Assembly (NCBI GenBank): GCA_001038565.1
Contig: LFJO01000010.1
Span: 1 to 64,000, forward strand
DNA: 64,000 nucleotides
Origin: Alkalihalobacillus pseudalcaliphilus
GTDB taxonomy: Bacteria > Bacillota > Bacilli > Bacillales > Bacillaceae_D
Direction of reading: 5' to 3'
Within the stretch, counting starts at the first letter, position 1. Each line of letters begins with the position of its first letter. Positions 9,032 to 18,062 of this stretch are shown here, one piece after another. Made by a program: the position numbers and the translations under genes. The notes below the pieces were generated by a model that saw nothing but the letters and a program-made list of their open reading frames with translations, was not told the origin of the DNA and did not search any database.

Positions 9032-9076
9032 GGTATAAAAGTTGCTTGGGCGCTATAAGTATCTTTCATACAAAAC
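9032..9076. repeat. Solo tails of the intergenic repeat family, head to head
   Basis: GGTATAAAAGTTGCTTGGGCG (9032-9052) is the reverse of the tail module. AGTATCTTTCATACAAAAC (9058-9076) is a forward tail. They lie between the ytfJ terminator and ytxK. Confidence 0.6.
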
Positions 9077-9200
9077 ACGACTACTTGCCATGCACCATCA
9101 TTCGGTGCTACGATTAAGAACAGTGTTTTAATATAAAAAAAGCTGTCTAGACCTACATATAAATGCACATCATAAACAGAATTTTATTGGAGGAGAACCT

Positions 9201-10190
9201 ATGCAAGACAAACAATTAGAGCAATTATTTCATTTATTAGACCGAAGTGCAGAGCTCATCAGTGAAGAACAAGAACTTCCTTATTTAGATGCACTTGCAC
9301 TAGCTGGTGATAAGCTTTCTGCTGGGGAATTCATTGAAACCAAAAATGAGATAGAAAAGAAAAAGCTCAAGCAAATCGTAGAAGACATCTATTTAGATGA
9401 ACTTCCAAAAGAAGTGATACGAAAATCCTTTCAACTAACTGTACTCAAAGGTATGAAAGGAGCTACTCAACCACATCACTCATTAACACCGGATGCAGTA
9501 AGTCTATTTATAAGCTATTTAGTTAATAAAATCTCCTCTGACTTAAAAAGTGAATATTTAGTTGCTGATTTTGCATTAGGAAGTGGAAATTTATTATCAG
9601 CTGTATTAAATCAATCGACTAAACCGGCACGAGCTGTTGGTTTTGAAGCTGATGAGACATTATTGCATATTGCTTTTGTCAGCTCGAATCTACAACGAAA
9701 TGAAGTAGAATTATTTCATCAAGACAGTATTCAAAACCTACCCTTACTTAAGGCAGACGTCGTTGTAACGGACCTACCGGTTGGATATTATCCGAATGAT
9801 ATCATTGCTAATGATTATGAACTAAAAGCAGAGTCTGGCCACTCCTATGTACATCATTTAATGATTGAACAAGCTATTCAGCAAACGCGTGAAGGTGGCT
9901 ATTTATATTTCTTAATTCCTAACTTCCTCTTTGAAAGTGATCAATCAGAGAAGTTACATCGTTATTTAAAAGAAAAAACGCATATATTGGCTTTGTTGCA
10001 GCTCCCTAAATCAATGTTTCATTCTGAACAACAAGCAAAAAGTATTTTAATGCTACAGAAAAAAGGGACAGAGGTGCAACCTATTCAACAAGCACTTATG
10101 GCAGAATTACCTTCTTTCTCTAAACCGACAGCTTTGGCCGATATGATCAAACAAATTGATGGTTGGTTCAAGCAAGAATTAGGAAAGTAA
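9201..10190 (+). CDS. ytxK: Class I SAM-dependent methyltransferase (YtxK-like, N6-adenine type fold)
   Basis: A 329-residue protein related to the methylase subunit of type I restriction systems. A helical N-terminal part is followed by a Rossmann domain with motif I VADFALGSGNLL (about residues 121-132) and a DLP motif (about 196-198) in place of the NPPY seen in active N6-adenine methylases. No restriction or specificity subunit lies nearby. It precedes ackA, as in B. subtilis. The substrate is unknown. The start has GGAGGAGA 7-8 bases upstream. Confidence 0.85.
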   Translation: MQDKQLEQLFHLLDRSAELISEEQELPYLDALALAGDKLSAGEFIETKNEIEKKKLKQIVEDIYLDELPKEVIRKSFQLTVLKGMKGATQPHHSLTPDAVSLFISYLVNKISSDLKSEYLVADFALGSGNLLSAVLNQSTKPARAVGFEADETLLHIAFVSSNLQRNEVELFHQDSIQNLPLLKADVVVTDLPVGYYPNDIIANDYELKAESGHSYVHHLMIEQAIQQTREGGYLYFLIPNFLFESDQSEKLHRYLKEKTHILALLQLPKSMFHSEQQAKSILMLQKKGTEVQPIQQALMAELPSFSKPTALADMIKQIDGWFKQELGK

Positions 10191-10202
10191 AATGAATGTA
10201 GG

Positions 10203-10238
10203 CAAACCCATTTCACTAAGGTGATGGGTTTGTTTTTG
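10203..10238 (+). terminator. Intrinsic terminator after ytxK
   Basis: CAAACCCAT pairs with ATGGGTTTG in a long stem closed by TTCAC/GTG, followed by TTTTT. Confidence 0.88.
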
Positions 10239-10290
10239 TTATAAAGAGCTAGTTTTAAAGAGGAACATCTCAGAATTATAAAGCGTTTTC

Positions 10291-10304
10291 AGTAAGCGTT
10301 ATCA
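10291..10304 (+). promoter_or_regulatory. Candidate CcpA-binding cre site upstream of ackA
   Basis: AGTAAGCGTTATCA matches the cre consensus TGWAARCGYTWNCW at 13 of 14 positions. In B. subtilis CcpA activates ackA from an upstream cre during overflow metabolism. If TATAAG at 10341-10346 is the -10 box, the site is centred about 55 bases upstream of the start, the expected activating position; the matching -35 box is poor. Confidence 0.65.
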
Positions 10305-10476
10305 AATCAGAAAATAAAGAATTCATGAGTTTGATGGAGATATAAGTCGATTTCCCTTGATAAATGAAAGAACGAGTGCTTAAATGGTAATGGACATATT
10401 GTTATGTATTTAAGTAAAAACTCTAATGTAGAGTCTAACTCTTATTGTATAAAAGCTATAAAGGAGCTGTTTTAAT

Positions 10477-11664
10477 ATGGCAAAAATCATTGCGATTAAT
10501 GCTGGTAGTTCATCTTTGAAGTTTCAACTTTTAAATATGCCGGAGGAAACGGTAGTAACAAAAGGTCTTGTTGAAAGAATCGGTATGAAAGATTCTATTT
10601 TTACGATCGAAGTGAACGGAGAAAAAGATAAGGAAATTACAGATATTCCTGATCATGATGTTGCTGTTAAGATTTTATTAGACAAGTTAACTGGAACAGG
10701 TATAATCTCTTCGTTAGATGAAATTGAAGGAATCGGTCACCGCGTTGTTCATGGCGGAGAGAAATTCAATGATTCTGTTTTAATTAGTGACGAGGTGTTA
10801 GCGGGAATTGAAGAGGTTTCTGAGCTTGCCCCATTACACAATCCAGCAAACATTGTTGGTATTAAAGCATTTAGAAGTGTATTACCAAATGTACCAGCAG
10901 TTGCTGTATTCGATACGGCTTTCCACCAATCGATGCCTGAAAGCTCTTACCTATATAGCTTGCCATATGATTATTATGAAAAATATGGTATTCGTAAATA
11001 TGGTTTCCACGGAACTTCTCATAAATATGTATCGGAGAGAGCGGCCGAATTATTAGATCGTCCTCTAAAAGATTTACGTTTAATCTCTTGTCACCTAGGA
11101 AATGGTGCAAGTATTGCTGCTATTGAAGGAGGAGAATCGATTGATACATCAATGGGATTCACTCCTTTAGCTGGTGTTACAATGGGAACTCGTTCTGGTG
11201 ATATCGATCCTGCCTTAATTCCGTATATTATGGAGAAGACAGGTAAAGATGCCAATGAGGTTATCAACGTATTAAATAAAGAGAGTGGTATGTTAGGTGT
11301 TACAGGTTTTTCTAGTGACCTTCGTGATATCGAAACAGAAGCAGAAGCTGGTAATGAACGTGCTGAATTAGCTTTAGAAGTTTTTACATCTCGTATTCAT
11401 AAGTATATTGGTTCTTATGCTGCAAGTATGAAAGGCGTAGATGCCATTATCTTTACAGCTGGTATTGGTGAAAACAGTGATGTTATTCGCGAACGTGTAT
11501 TAGAAGGTTTAGAATACATGGGTGTTTATTGGGACCCATCTCTAAATAAAGTCCGTGGAAAAGAAGCGTTCTTAAACTATCCACATTCTCCAGTTAAAGT
11601 AATTATCATTCCTACAAATGAAGAAGTGATGATTGCACGCGATACGATCCGATTAGGTCAATAA
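10477..11664 (+). CDS. ackA: Acetate kinase
   Basis: It interconverts acetyl phosphate plus ADP with acetate plus ATP, the last step of overflow acetate production. At 395 residues it has full family length. It begins with the phosphate-binding NAGSSSLKF signature (residues 8-16). HVVHGGE (about residues 88-94 as HRVVHGGE), the FDTAFH block and the C-terminal PTNEE are present. The start has AAAGGAG about nine bases upstream. It is a single-gene unit with its own terminator, and a cre-like site lies about 180 bases upstream. Confidence 0.97.
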   Translation: MAKIIAINAGSSSLKFQLLNMPEETVVTKGLVERIGMKDSIFTIEVNGEKDKEITDIPDHDVAVKILLDKLTGTGIISSLDEIEGIGHRVVHGGEKFNDSVLISDEVLAGIEEVSELAPLHNPANIVGIKAFRSVLPNVPAVAVFDTAFHQSMPESSYLYSLPYDYYEKYGIRKYGFHGTSHKYVSERAAELLDRPLKDLRLISCHLGNGASIAAIEGGESIDTSMGFTPLAGVTMGTRSGDIDPALIPYIMEKTGKDANEVINVLNKESGMLGVTGFSSDLRDIETEAEAGNERAELALEVFTSRIHKYIGSYAASMKGVDAIIFTAGIGENSDVIRERVLEGLEYMGVYWDPSLNKVRGKEAFLNYPHSPVKVIIIPTNEEVMIARDTIRLGQ

Positions 11665-11679
11665 TTTTCTAACGATAAA

Positions 11680-11714
11680 AACGTGGTGAGTAGCTTTTAC
11701 TCATCGCGTTTTTT
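11680..11714 (+). terminator. Intrinsic terminator after ackA
   Basis: AACGTGGTGAGTA pairs with TACTCATCGCGTT with one or two wobbles, followed by six T at 11709-11714. Those T bases are also the outer end of the reverse-oriented repeat copy B. Confidence 0.85.
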
Positions 11715-12165
11715 GTATGAAAGTGGACTTGGGTTGTGCTCATTTCTCGAAATAACTTGACCTTTCGGTCTTTGTTTTTGGACCGTTTTTGAAAATCGAA
11801 AACACCTTATCAGATGAATGAATTCATCTGAATGGTGTTTCGATTTTCAAAACTTCACGCGAATGCGTGAAGTAGCAAAGCAAGCTTTGCTAACGGTCCA
11901 AAAACACTTGGATTTTAGTTGCTAATCCTGATGGGTTATTACTCTCTCTTTTTTTATTGTTGGTGGCTGGTTGTGCGGTGCACTGAATCTTTTTAGGAAA
12001 GCTCTTGCGAGATCCTTCCTAAAAAGTGGCGGGGCTACGGCAAAGTGTGAGAATGCTCAAAACCGTTATTGAATGAAAAGCCACCAGTTAAAGATCAAAA
12101 CCACACTTTCATCTTTGTTGGTGGCGGTCTCTTGGCTTTAATATGTCGATTTTGTATGTTGATGA
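11714..12165 (-). repeat. Composite intergenic repeat, copy B (reverse, full length)
   Basis: Read on the complement it has the same module order as copy A: CCACCAACAAAGATGAAAG block, the GAGGATTCTCACACTTTGCCG block with hairpin (11989-12026), linker, nested palindrome (11774-11905) and tail at 11715-11740. This repeat fills most of the 587-base ackA to YhaM-like gap. The remaining ~90 bases before the next gene contain a TATAAT at 12214-12219 with no good -35 partner. Confidence 0.85.
11774..11905. repeat. Nested 132-bp palindromic element, copy B
   Basis: It is the same length and has the same 14-bp ends (GTTTTTGGACCGTT and AACGGTCCAAAAAC) as copy A. The internal stems carry paired substitutions relative to copy A: AGCAAAGC/GCTTTGCT against AGCCAAGC/GCTTGGCT, and AGATG/CATCT against AGACG/CGTCT. 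Confidence 0.85.
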
Positions 12166-12252
12166 ATGAAAAGTACGCACATTTCCGTTATGATGAACTT
12201 AGATACCTTTGCATATAATAGAGCAAGTTTAGCTATAGGGAGTCGATGAAAC

Positions 12253-13137
12253 ATGAGTACATGGCAAGAGTTAAAAGAAGGCGAAAAAATAACAGGTTTC
12301 TTTTTTGTGAGAGAGAAAGAGATGAAGCAGGCGATTAATGGCAGTGATTATGGTTCTTTTTTGTTAGAGCGCCATTTAGAAAGAATACCAGCAAAAATGT
12401 GGGATATCGGTGAAGAGTTACAAAAAAATGTACAAAAAAAAACGCTTGTTAAAGTCGAAGGCGTTATTTCAAGCTATCGAAACAAAAAAGAATTGACGAT
12501 ACAAAAGATGCGTTTGGCAAAAGATGATGATAAAGTTAATGTCACAGAGTTACTAACAAAAAAAGGACTTTCGCGAGAAGTTTTGTGGCTAGAACTACGT
12601 ACATGTATGGATGATATTCAAAATGAATCATTAAAAAAGCTTGTTATGACTGTATATGGACAACGTTATATACGAGAGAAAATAACTACTTTACCAGCGT
12701 CTAAGCAACGGCATCATGCATATTATGCAGGGGAACTCGAACATATTGTAGAATTATGCCAAACGGCTACGCAATTATTCCCTCTGTATCAACACGTAAA
12801 CCGTGATATCGTGTTAGCTGCATGCACCTTGCATAATATTGGAATTGTACGAGTCTTAGATGATCCCTTTGCCCCAAGCTATACAAATGAAGGGAAGCTA
12901 TTAGGTCAGATCCTTTTAACTTTTGAGATCATTCACGAGGCCATATTTGAAGCAGGAATCGACAAGTCTAACCAAGAACTATTACATATGAAGCATTGTA
13001 TCGCAAGTCAGTATGGCCCAATAGATAATGCTTGGGGAAGTGCAGTCAATCCATCTACACCAGAGGCGATATTTTTCCATCATATTAAAGAGTTAAATGC
13101 CAAAGTTCACACAAACTCCACTGAATCTAATGAATAA
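12253..13137 (+). CDS. YhaM-like OB-fold/HD-domain protein with a degenerate active site
   Basis: A 294-residue protein with the domain order of the 3'-5' exoribonuclease YhaM: an N-terminal OB-fold (about residues 10-90), then an HD-type phosphohydrolase fold (about 150-285). The early HH is kept (154-155). The HD doublet reads HN (194-195), the later SHHG-type motif reads SQYG (252-255), and the Asp of the last motif is replaced (HHIKELN, 276-282). Most metal ligands of the family therefore appear lost. It probably binds nucleic acid without cleaving it, or has changed function; this is inference. It is flanked by repeat-rich gaps and looks like a diverged paralogue. Confidence 0.75.
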   Translation: MSTWQELKEGEKITGFFFVREKEMKQAINGSDYGSFLLERHLERIPAKMWDIGEELQKNVQKKTLVKVEGVISSYRNKKELTIQKMRLAKDDDKVNVTELLTKKGLSREVLWLELRTCMDDIQNESLKKLVMTVYGQRYIREKITTLPASKQRHHAYYAGELEHIVELCQTATQLFPLYQHVNRDIVLAACTLHNIGIVRVLDDPFAPSYTNEGKLLGQILLTFEIIHEAIFEAGIDKSNQELLHMKHCIASQYGPIDNAWGSAVNPSTPEAIFFHHIKELNAKVHTNSTESNE

Positions 13138-13731
13138 GCCATAAACCTAAAGAGAAGTAAGAGAAATAAAACGACTAGCAACAAAAAAGGCGGACATCGT
13201 GAGAGCCTAAAAGTGCGGTTTGGAACTTTGTTTAATGAAGGTCTGGTTATATGAGTAGAGTTGCAATTGCCTGATGACTTCATGTAATTGGTTCTTGTAA
13301 TGAATGTTGTAAGAATTTGAATAAAAGATACTTTGATAGCTAGCGGTAATTAGAACTTCGCACGTGAGCATGAGCCTTAACTTTCAAAACCCGCATGGCA
13401 AAGTTGAATTCACTTTACCACCAACAAAGATGAAAGTGGTTTTTGGCACTTTGCCTGTTGGCACTTTATTTAATTTGATTTTATTCTTTTTCATTTTAAA
13501 TGTATGGTGTTAGATTGTGTTGTGAACTAGAGAATTAGCAGAAACCTAGCGGACGAAAACATGGACGTAGTGGCAGAGCTGAGATCGAGCGGCGAAGTCG
13601 ATTAGCTCAGCGACACGTGATTGTCTCGGAGCATAATTTTCGGTAGCGGGTGAGCAAAAATCCGCACATGAGCATCAACTTTATACAAAAGAATTCAAAA
13701 TATATCATTTAAAGAGTAGGTGAATAGGAAG
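13138..13731. other. 594-base intergenic region with partial repeats
   Basis: It contains a CCACCAACAAAGATGAAAG module (about 13378-13470), then a second palindrome-bearing module (about 13530-13695). In the latter GCTGAGATCGA faces TCGATTAGCTCAGC, and the tail CAACTTTATACAAAAG lies just before the next gene. No terminator with a good T run was found directly after the YhaM-like gene, and no coding region is supported. Confidence 0.65.
13378..13695 (+). repeat. Partial composite repeat plus GCTGAGATC palindrome module
   Basis: ACTTTCAAAACCCGCATGG and ACCACCAACAAAGATGAAAG match the first module of copies A and B. The second half (AGCTGAGATCGAGCGGCGAA followed by the complementary arm) also occurs at 48920-49065, and in shortened or extended form at 60105-60178 and 59588-59692. 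Confidence 0.7.
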
Positions 13732-14571
13732 ATGGAACAATTTAAAAGAGAGCAAAGTCGCTTAAATGAAATTTTACAATGGGAACAAGATTATTTGCAA
13801 TTTCATCACGAACAATTCCTTAAACGGGCAGATAAAGTCGCTCCTGCCCTCAAAGAATGGAAGCTACCAATCGATCAAAAAGTAGTGAATCAGTTAGATT
13901 CAATCTTTATACAATTACAATCCTTCATCCAAAATAACAAAAATGACCAAGAACTAAAAGAAAAGGTATTTCGATACGCAAGGCTGTTTAATCCTCAAAT
14001 AGAAAATGTAGAAGACATGAAAACATTATCAATTGACCAGTTACATTACTTATCCGAACAATTTATGGCCAAACAGCGCCTGCTAGCCGTAGGACAAGGA
14101 AGTGTAACAGGATTAGGTGGTTTTTTATTACTAGCCATTGACCTACCCGTTCTCGCTTCCATTCATCTAAGAACGATTCAACAACTAGCAATGGTATATG
14201 GTTATGATACAAAAAAACCACTTGAACAAGTCATAGCCTTAAAGCTATATTATTTAGCGACATTGCCAAAAGCGAATCAATATGAAGCGTGGGATGATTT
14301 ATTTGATGAGATTTCATACTATGAGCAAGAGCATATTTTTTATGAAGGTGAAGACCAAGTCTTTGATTCTGCTTGGTTTGGTCAGCTGGTTAAACAAATA
14401 GGAAAAAATATGCTTATATCCGTATTGCGGAGAAAGTCCATTCAAGGTGTCCCTTTATTAGGAATTGCTATTGGTGCAGGCATGAACTATCAACTAACAA
14501 AGCAAGTAACAAATGTAGTTGAACATTTTTATCAAAAACGATTGCTGCTAGAACGTTTAGGAGAAGTATAA
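13732..14571 (+). CDS. EcsC-family protein
   Basis: A 279-residue protein matching the EcsC family. The N-terminal half is charged and helical. The C-terminal half holds the family core: a glycine-rich hydrophobic segment GSVTGLGGFLLLAIDLP (about residues 123-139), the HLRTIQQLAMVYGYD block, and a second glycine-rich hydrophobic helix (GIAIGAG). EcsC is a peripheral or membrane-associated protein originally found beside the EcsAB transporter; its function is unclear. No ecsAB genes are adjacent. ATG 13732 is chosen over GTG 13720, which overlaps the AGGTGA ribosome-binding site. Confidence 0.82.
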   Translation: MEQFKREQSRLNEILQWEQDYLQFHHEQFLKRADKVAPALKEWKLPIDQKVVNQLDSIFIQLQSFIQNNKNDQELKEKVFRYARLFNPQIENVEDMKTLSIDQLHYLSEQFMAKQRLLAVGQGSVTGLGGFLLLAIDLPVLASIHLRTIQQLAMVYGYDTKKPLEQVIALKLYYLATLPKANQYEAWDDLFDEISYYEQEHIFYEGEDQVFDSAWFGQLVKQIGKNMLISVLRRKSIQGVPLLGIAIGAGMNYQLTKQVTNVVEHFYQKRLLLERLGEV

Positions 14572-14611
14572 AAAAGAGAACAATAATTTTATAAAACTTT
14601 ATAAATACCTA

Positions 14612-14640
14612 TTGCCAAAATTCATGTTCATTGTTAAAGT
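14612..14640 (+). promoter_or_regulatory. Candidate SigA promoter for argG-argH
   Basis: TTGCCA (14612-14617) and TAAAGT (14635-14640) are 17 bases apart, with TGT just before the -10 box (extended -10). The predicted start is near 14647, leaving a ~120-base leader. Confidence 0.45.
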
Positions 14641-14685
14641 AATGTATATTAATAAGATTGAATTTAGGTTTTATACAATCAGTTG

Positions 14686-14710
14686 AAGAGCTTAAAAGGC
14701 TCTTTTCTTT
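14686..14710 (+). terminator. Short terminator-like hairpin in the ecsC-argG gap
   Basis: AAGAGC pairs with GCTCTT around TTAAAAG, followed by TTCTTT. It could end the EcsC-family transcript, or attenuate argG if the promoter at 14612 is real. Confidence 0.5.
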
Positions 14711-14720
14711 CGAATATTAA

Positions 14721-14740
14721 TGTATAAAAATAATTATACA
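14721..14740 (+). promoter_or_regulatory. Candidate ArgR/AhrC operator upstream of argG
   Basis: A perfect inverted repeat: TGTATAA and TTATACA separated by six A/T bases. It resembles two abutting ARG half-boxes and sits 30 bases before the argG start. Arginine repression of argGH by ArgR (AhrC) is established in Bacillus. Confidence 0.5.
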
Positions 14741-14770
14741 AGTATGATTATTCAGTGGAGGGAACAAATC

Positions 14771-15982
14771 ATGACAAAAAAGAAAGTAGTATTAGCGTAT
14801 TCTGGGGGATTAGATACATCAGTAGCCATTAAGTGGCTTTCTGATCAAGGTTATGATGTTATTGCAGTAGGATTAGATGTTGGTGAAGGGAAAGATCTAG
14901 ATTTTGTAAAACAAAAAGCATTGGACGTAGGTGCTATTGAATCATACTCAATCGATGCAAAAAAAGAGTTTGCTGAGGATTTTGTTTTACCTGCTCTACA
15001 AGCACATACGATGTATGAAGATAAATACCCATTGGTTTCAGCTTTATCTCGTCCGTTAATTTCTAAAAAGTTAGTTGAAATTGCGGAGCAGACGGGTGCA
15101 TCAGCCGTTGCTCATGGATGTACAGGTAAAGGGAATGACCAAGTACGTTTTGAAGTATCCATTCAAGCACTAAATCCAAATTTAGAAGTGCTGGCACCGG
15201 TTCGTGAGTGGGCATGGTCTCGTGATGAAGAAATTGCTTATGCAAAAAAGAATCATATTCCGATTCCAATTGACCTTGATAACCCTTATTCAGTTGACCA
15301 AAACCTTTGGGGGCGTGCCAATGAATGTGGGATTTTAGAAGACCCTTGGGCTACACCTCCAGAAGGGGCTTATGAGTTAACAACAGCCTTAGAGCATACA
15401 CCGGATACGGCAGATATCATTGAGATTGAATTTGAACAAGGTGTACCAGTAGCTATTAATGGGGTCAAATATCAATTAGATCAGTTAATTCTTTATTTGA
15501 ATGATCTTGCAGGCAAACATGGGGTTGGACGTATTGACCATGTAGAAAACCGCTTAGTTGGAATTAAATCACGTGAAGTTTACGAGTGCCCTGGTGCGAT
15601 GACATTGATTAAGGCACATAAAGAGTTAGAGGATATTACATTATCTAAAGAAGTAGCACATTTCAAACCAGTTATCTCAAAGAAACTTACAGAGCTTATT
15701 TATGATGGCTTATGGTTCTCGCCATTACAACCTGCTTTGTTAGCTTTCTTAAAAGAAACACAAAAGTCCGTAACTGGAGTTGTACGTGTAAAATTATTTA
15801 AAGGTCATGCGATTGTGGAAGGTCGTAAATCTCCTTATTCTTTATATGATGAAAAATTAGCTACGTACTCGACAGATGATGAGTTTGACCACAGTGCAGC
15901 CGTTGGTTTTATTTCTCTTTGGGGCTTAACTACAAAAGTACACAGCATGGTGAACAAGGAGAAAAAGGAGGTTACACTGTGA
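14771..15982 (+). CDS. argG: Argininosuccinate synthase
   Basis: It condenses citrulline and aspartate using ATP in arginine biosynthesis. The 403-residue protein starts [18 protein letters not shown], where SGGLDTS is the N-type ATP pyrophosphatase P-loop (about residues 11-17). [14 protein letters not shown] and the C-terminal substrate loops are intact. The start at 14771 follows TGGAGGGAA at the right distance; the longer frame from 14720 would overlap the operator. Its stop overlaps the argH start by four bases, so the two are translationally coupled. Confidence 0.96.
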   Translation: MTKKKVVLAYSGGLDTSVAIKWLSDQGYDVIAVGLDVGEGKDLDFVKQKALDVGAIESYSIDAKKEFAEDFVLPALQAHTMYEDKYPLVSALSRPLISKKLVEIAEQTGASAVAHGCTGKGNDQVRFEVSIQALNPNLEVLAPVREWAWSRDEEIAYAKKNHIPIPIDLDNPYSVDQNLWGRANECGILEDPWATPPEGAYELTTALEHTPDTADIIEIEFEQGVPVAINGVKYQLDQLILYLNDLAGKHGVGRIDHVENRLVGIKSREVYECPGAMTLIKAHKELEDITLSKEVAHFKPVISKKLTELIYDGLWFSPLQPALLAFLKETQKSVTGVVRVKLFKGHAIVEGRKSPYSLYDEKLATYSTDDEFDHSAAVGFISLWGLTTKVHSMVNKEKKEVTL

Positions 15983-17349
15983 CAAAGCTTTGGGGAGGAC
16001 GCTTCACAAAAACAGCAGAGGAGTGGGTTGACGCGTTTGGAGCGTCAATCGGCTTCGACCAGAAGTTAGTGGATGAAGATATTGAAGGCAGTCTTGCTCA
16101 TGTCACGATGCTTGGTAAGTGCGAAATCTTATCGAGCGAAGAGGTTGAGCTAATTAAAGGTGGATTAAATATCCTTCGTGAAAAAGCGAAAAAAGGTGAG
16201 TTAGAGTTTTCCGTTCACAATGAAGATATTCATTTAAATTTGGAGAAGTTTTTGATCGATGAAATCGGTCCCGTAGGTGGTAAACTTCATACAGGAAGAA
16301 GTAGAAATGACCAAGTGGCGACCGATATGCATTTATATCTACGTAATCAAACAGAAGAAATTATGAGTGCGGTTAAGAAACTCCAAGAGGCTATTGTATG
16401 TCAAGCCAATGATCATATTGAAACGTTAATTCCAGGTTATACGCATTTGCAGAGAGCACAGCCTGTTTCGTTTTCACATCATTTATTAGCTTATTTTTGG
16501 ATGCTTGAGCGCGATTATAGCAGACTTTCAGATAGTCTTAAACGTGTAAATATCTCACCTTTAGGTGCTGGAGCCTTGGCAGGGACGACTTTTCCAATTG
16601 ACCGAGAATATTCTGCTCAATTATTAGAGTTTGAAGGCATTTATGAAAATAGTCTTGATGCGGTTAGTGATCGAGATTTTATTGTCGAGTTTCTTGCAGC
16701 TTCTTCAACGTTAATGATGCATTTATCTCGTTTTGCAGAGGAGCTCATTTTATGGTCTTCCCAAGAGTTTCAATTCATAGAAATGGATGATACCTTTGCT
16801 ACTGGTAGTAGTATTATGCCTCAGAAAAAGAACCCAGATATGGCTGAATTGATTCGTGGTAAAACAGGAAGAGTATACGGCAATCTGTTTTCCCTTTTAA
16901 CAACCTTAAAAGGGTTGCCTCTGGCCTACAATAAGGACATGCAAGAGGATAAAGAGGGGATGTTTGATACCGTTGAGACTGTAAAAGGATCCTTACTTAT
17001 CTTTGCAGGTATGATTGAGACGATGAAAGTCAAAGCTGAAGTGATGAATGAGGCGGTTCACCAAGACTTTTCAAACGCAACCGAATTGGCTGATTACCTT
17101 GCAACAAAAGGAATGCCATTCCGCGAAGCACATGAGGTTGTTGGTAAACTGGTTCTTACTGCCATCAATAAAGGTGTATTTTTATTAGAACTTCCATTTA
17201 GTGACTATAAAGATGCAAGTGACTTATTTGAAGAAGATATTTATGAGGTATTGCAGCCTAAGACAGTCGTTGCTAGAAGGAATAGTGCAGGTGGGACAGG
17301 GTTTGAACAAGTGAAAAAGGCATTAGCTAAAGCCCAATCGCTTTTATAA
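15979..17349 (+). CDS. argH: Argininosuccinate lyase
   Basis: It splits argininosuccinate to arginine and fumarate. The 456-residue protein belongs to the fumarase/aspartase superfamily, with the signature [12 protein letters not shown] (about residues 275-286) and the HTGRSRNDQ motif (about 101-109). Translation starts at GTG 15979 (GTGA overlap with the argG stop), eight bases after GGAGG, giving the family-typical beginning TKLWGGRF. It is the last gene of the operon, closed by a strong terminator. Confidence 0.96.
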   Translation: MTKLWGGRFTKTAEEWVDAFGASIGFDQKLVDEDIEGSLAHVTMLGKCEILSSEEVELIKGGLNILREKAKKGELEFSVHNEDIHLNLEKFLIDEIGPVGGKLHTGRSRNDQVATDMHLYLRNQTEEIMSAVKKLQEAIVCQANDHIETLIPGYTHLQRAQPVSFSHHLLAYFWMLERDYSRLSDSLKRVNISPLGAGALAGTTFPIDREYSAQLLEFEGIYENSLDAVSDRDFIVEFLAASSTLMMHLSRFAEELILWSSQEFQFIEMDDTFATGSSIMPQKKNPDMAELIRGKTGRVYGNLFSLLTTLKGLPLAYNKDMQEDKEGMFDTVETVKGSLLIFAGMIETMKVKAEVMNEAVHQDFSNATELADYLATKGMPFREAHEVVGKLVLTAINKGVFLLELPFSDYKDASDLFEEDIYEVLQPKTVVARRNSAGGTGFEQVKKALAKAQSLL

Positions 17350-17378
17350 AATGTATAGGTAAATCAAGATATATTTGT

Positions 17379-17418
17379 ACCGTTGACATTCTAGTGAGAA
17401 ATGTCGACGGTTTTGTTT
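17379..17418 (+). terminator. Intrinsic terminator after argH
   Basis: ACCGTTGACATT pairs with AATGTCGACGGT (one wobble), followed by TTTGTTTT. A reverse repeat tail follows directly at about 17420-17440. Confidence 0.88.
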
Positions 17419-17809
17419 TGTGTATAAGTTACTTGGGTGATGTGCGAACATCGTACATTGCTACTGATACTCATACGACAAATGTGGCAGAGTTATATAA
17501 ATAAGATTAATGACAACAACTCACCAAATATGATGCATCCAAGTTGTAGATAATCGTGATTCATGACAATTATAAGTGTTGTTTTGCGGTTACCAGACAC
17601 TCCCTCTTATGTTTAAGCACATATGCCACATACTAAAAACTAAATTCTTTAAACAACCGTTTAAAAACGAATAAGAATGTATATGTCATTTTGAATTAAA
17701 CTGTCTAGCCTTGTTCCATTTGATTTCTTTACATCTGAGAATGGTTTTGCGGCTAGTAGGCAATAAGTTCGTTCGTACGGCATTTAAGTATAAAATGGAG
17801 GAATTGACA
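17419..17809. other. Intergenic region between argH and a small gene
   Basis: It begins with a solo repeat tail in reverse orientation (TGTATAAGTTACTTGGGTG, about 17421-17439). The rest shows no convincing open frame, RNA gene or terminator. It must contain the promoter of the 48-residue gene, which I could not place. Confidence 0.45.
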
Positions 17810-17956
17810 ATGAAAGAACACAAAACAACTCATTTTACTTATGTAGAAGAAGGAGAAAAAGAGGTTCATGAGCAGGTGATGGATATTTACCGTCAATGTG
17901 AAGGTGAACAAATGCCAAGTAAATCAGAATCTGGGGATGAGAATTCATTTCTATAA
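17810..17956 (+). CDS. Small acidic protein of unknown function
   Basis: A 48-residue, strongly acidic protein (MKEHKTTHFTYVEEGEKEVH...) with no membrane segment or cysteine pair. The start at 17810 is supported by TGGAGGAA seven bases upstream; the longer frame beginning at 17711 has no such site. It is not recognised as a named family. It lies alone between argH and the reductase gene and has no clear terminator. Real translation is likely but not proven. Confidence 0.6.
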   Translation: MKEHKTTHFTYVEEGEKEVHEQVMDIYRQCEGEQMPSKSESGDENSFL

Positions 17957-18062
17957 GTAAAGACGCAGAAGCCTTCTAAACATTAGCCATATATTTTTAC
18001 AATTCCCAAAGTAAATAGTATGCTCATAATAAAGACAATAAATGGTTTGGGAGGCTCAATTT

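Noticed and set aside
9201-10190. Type I restriction-modification methylase
   Set aside because: No restriction or specificity subunits are nearby, the NPPY motif reads DLP, and ytxK-ackA is a conserved core order.
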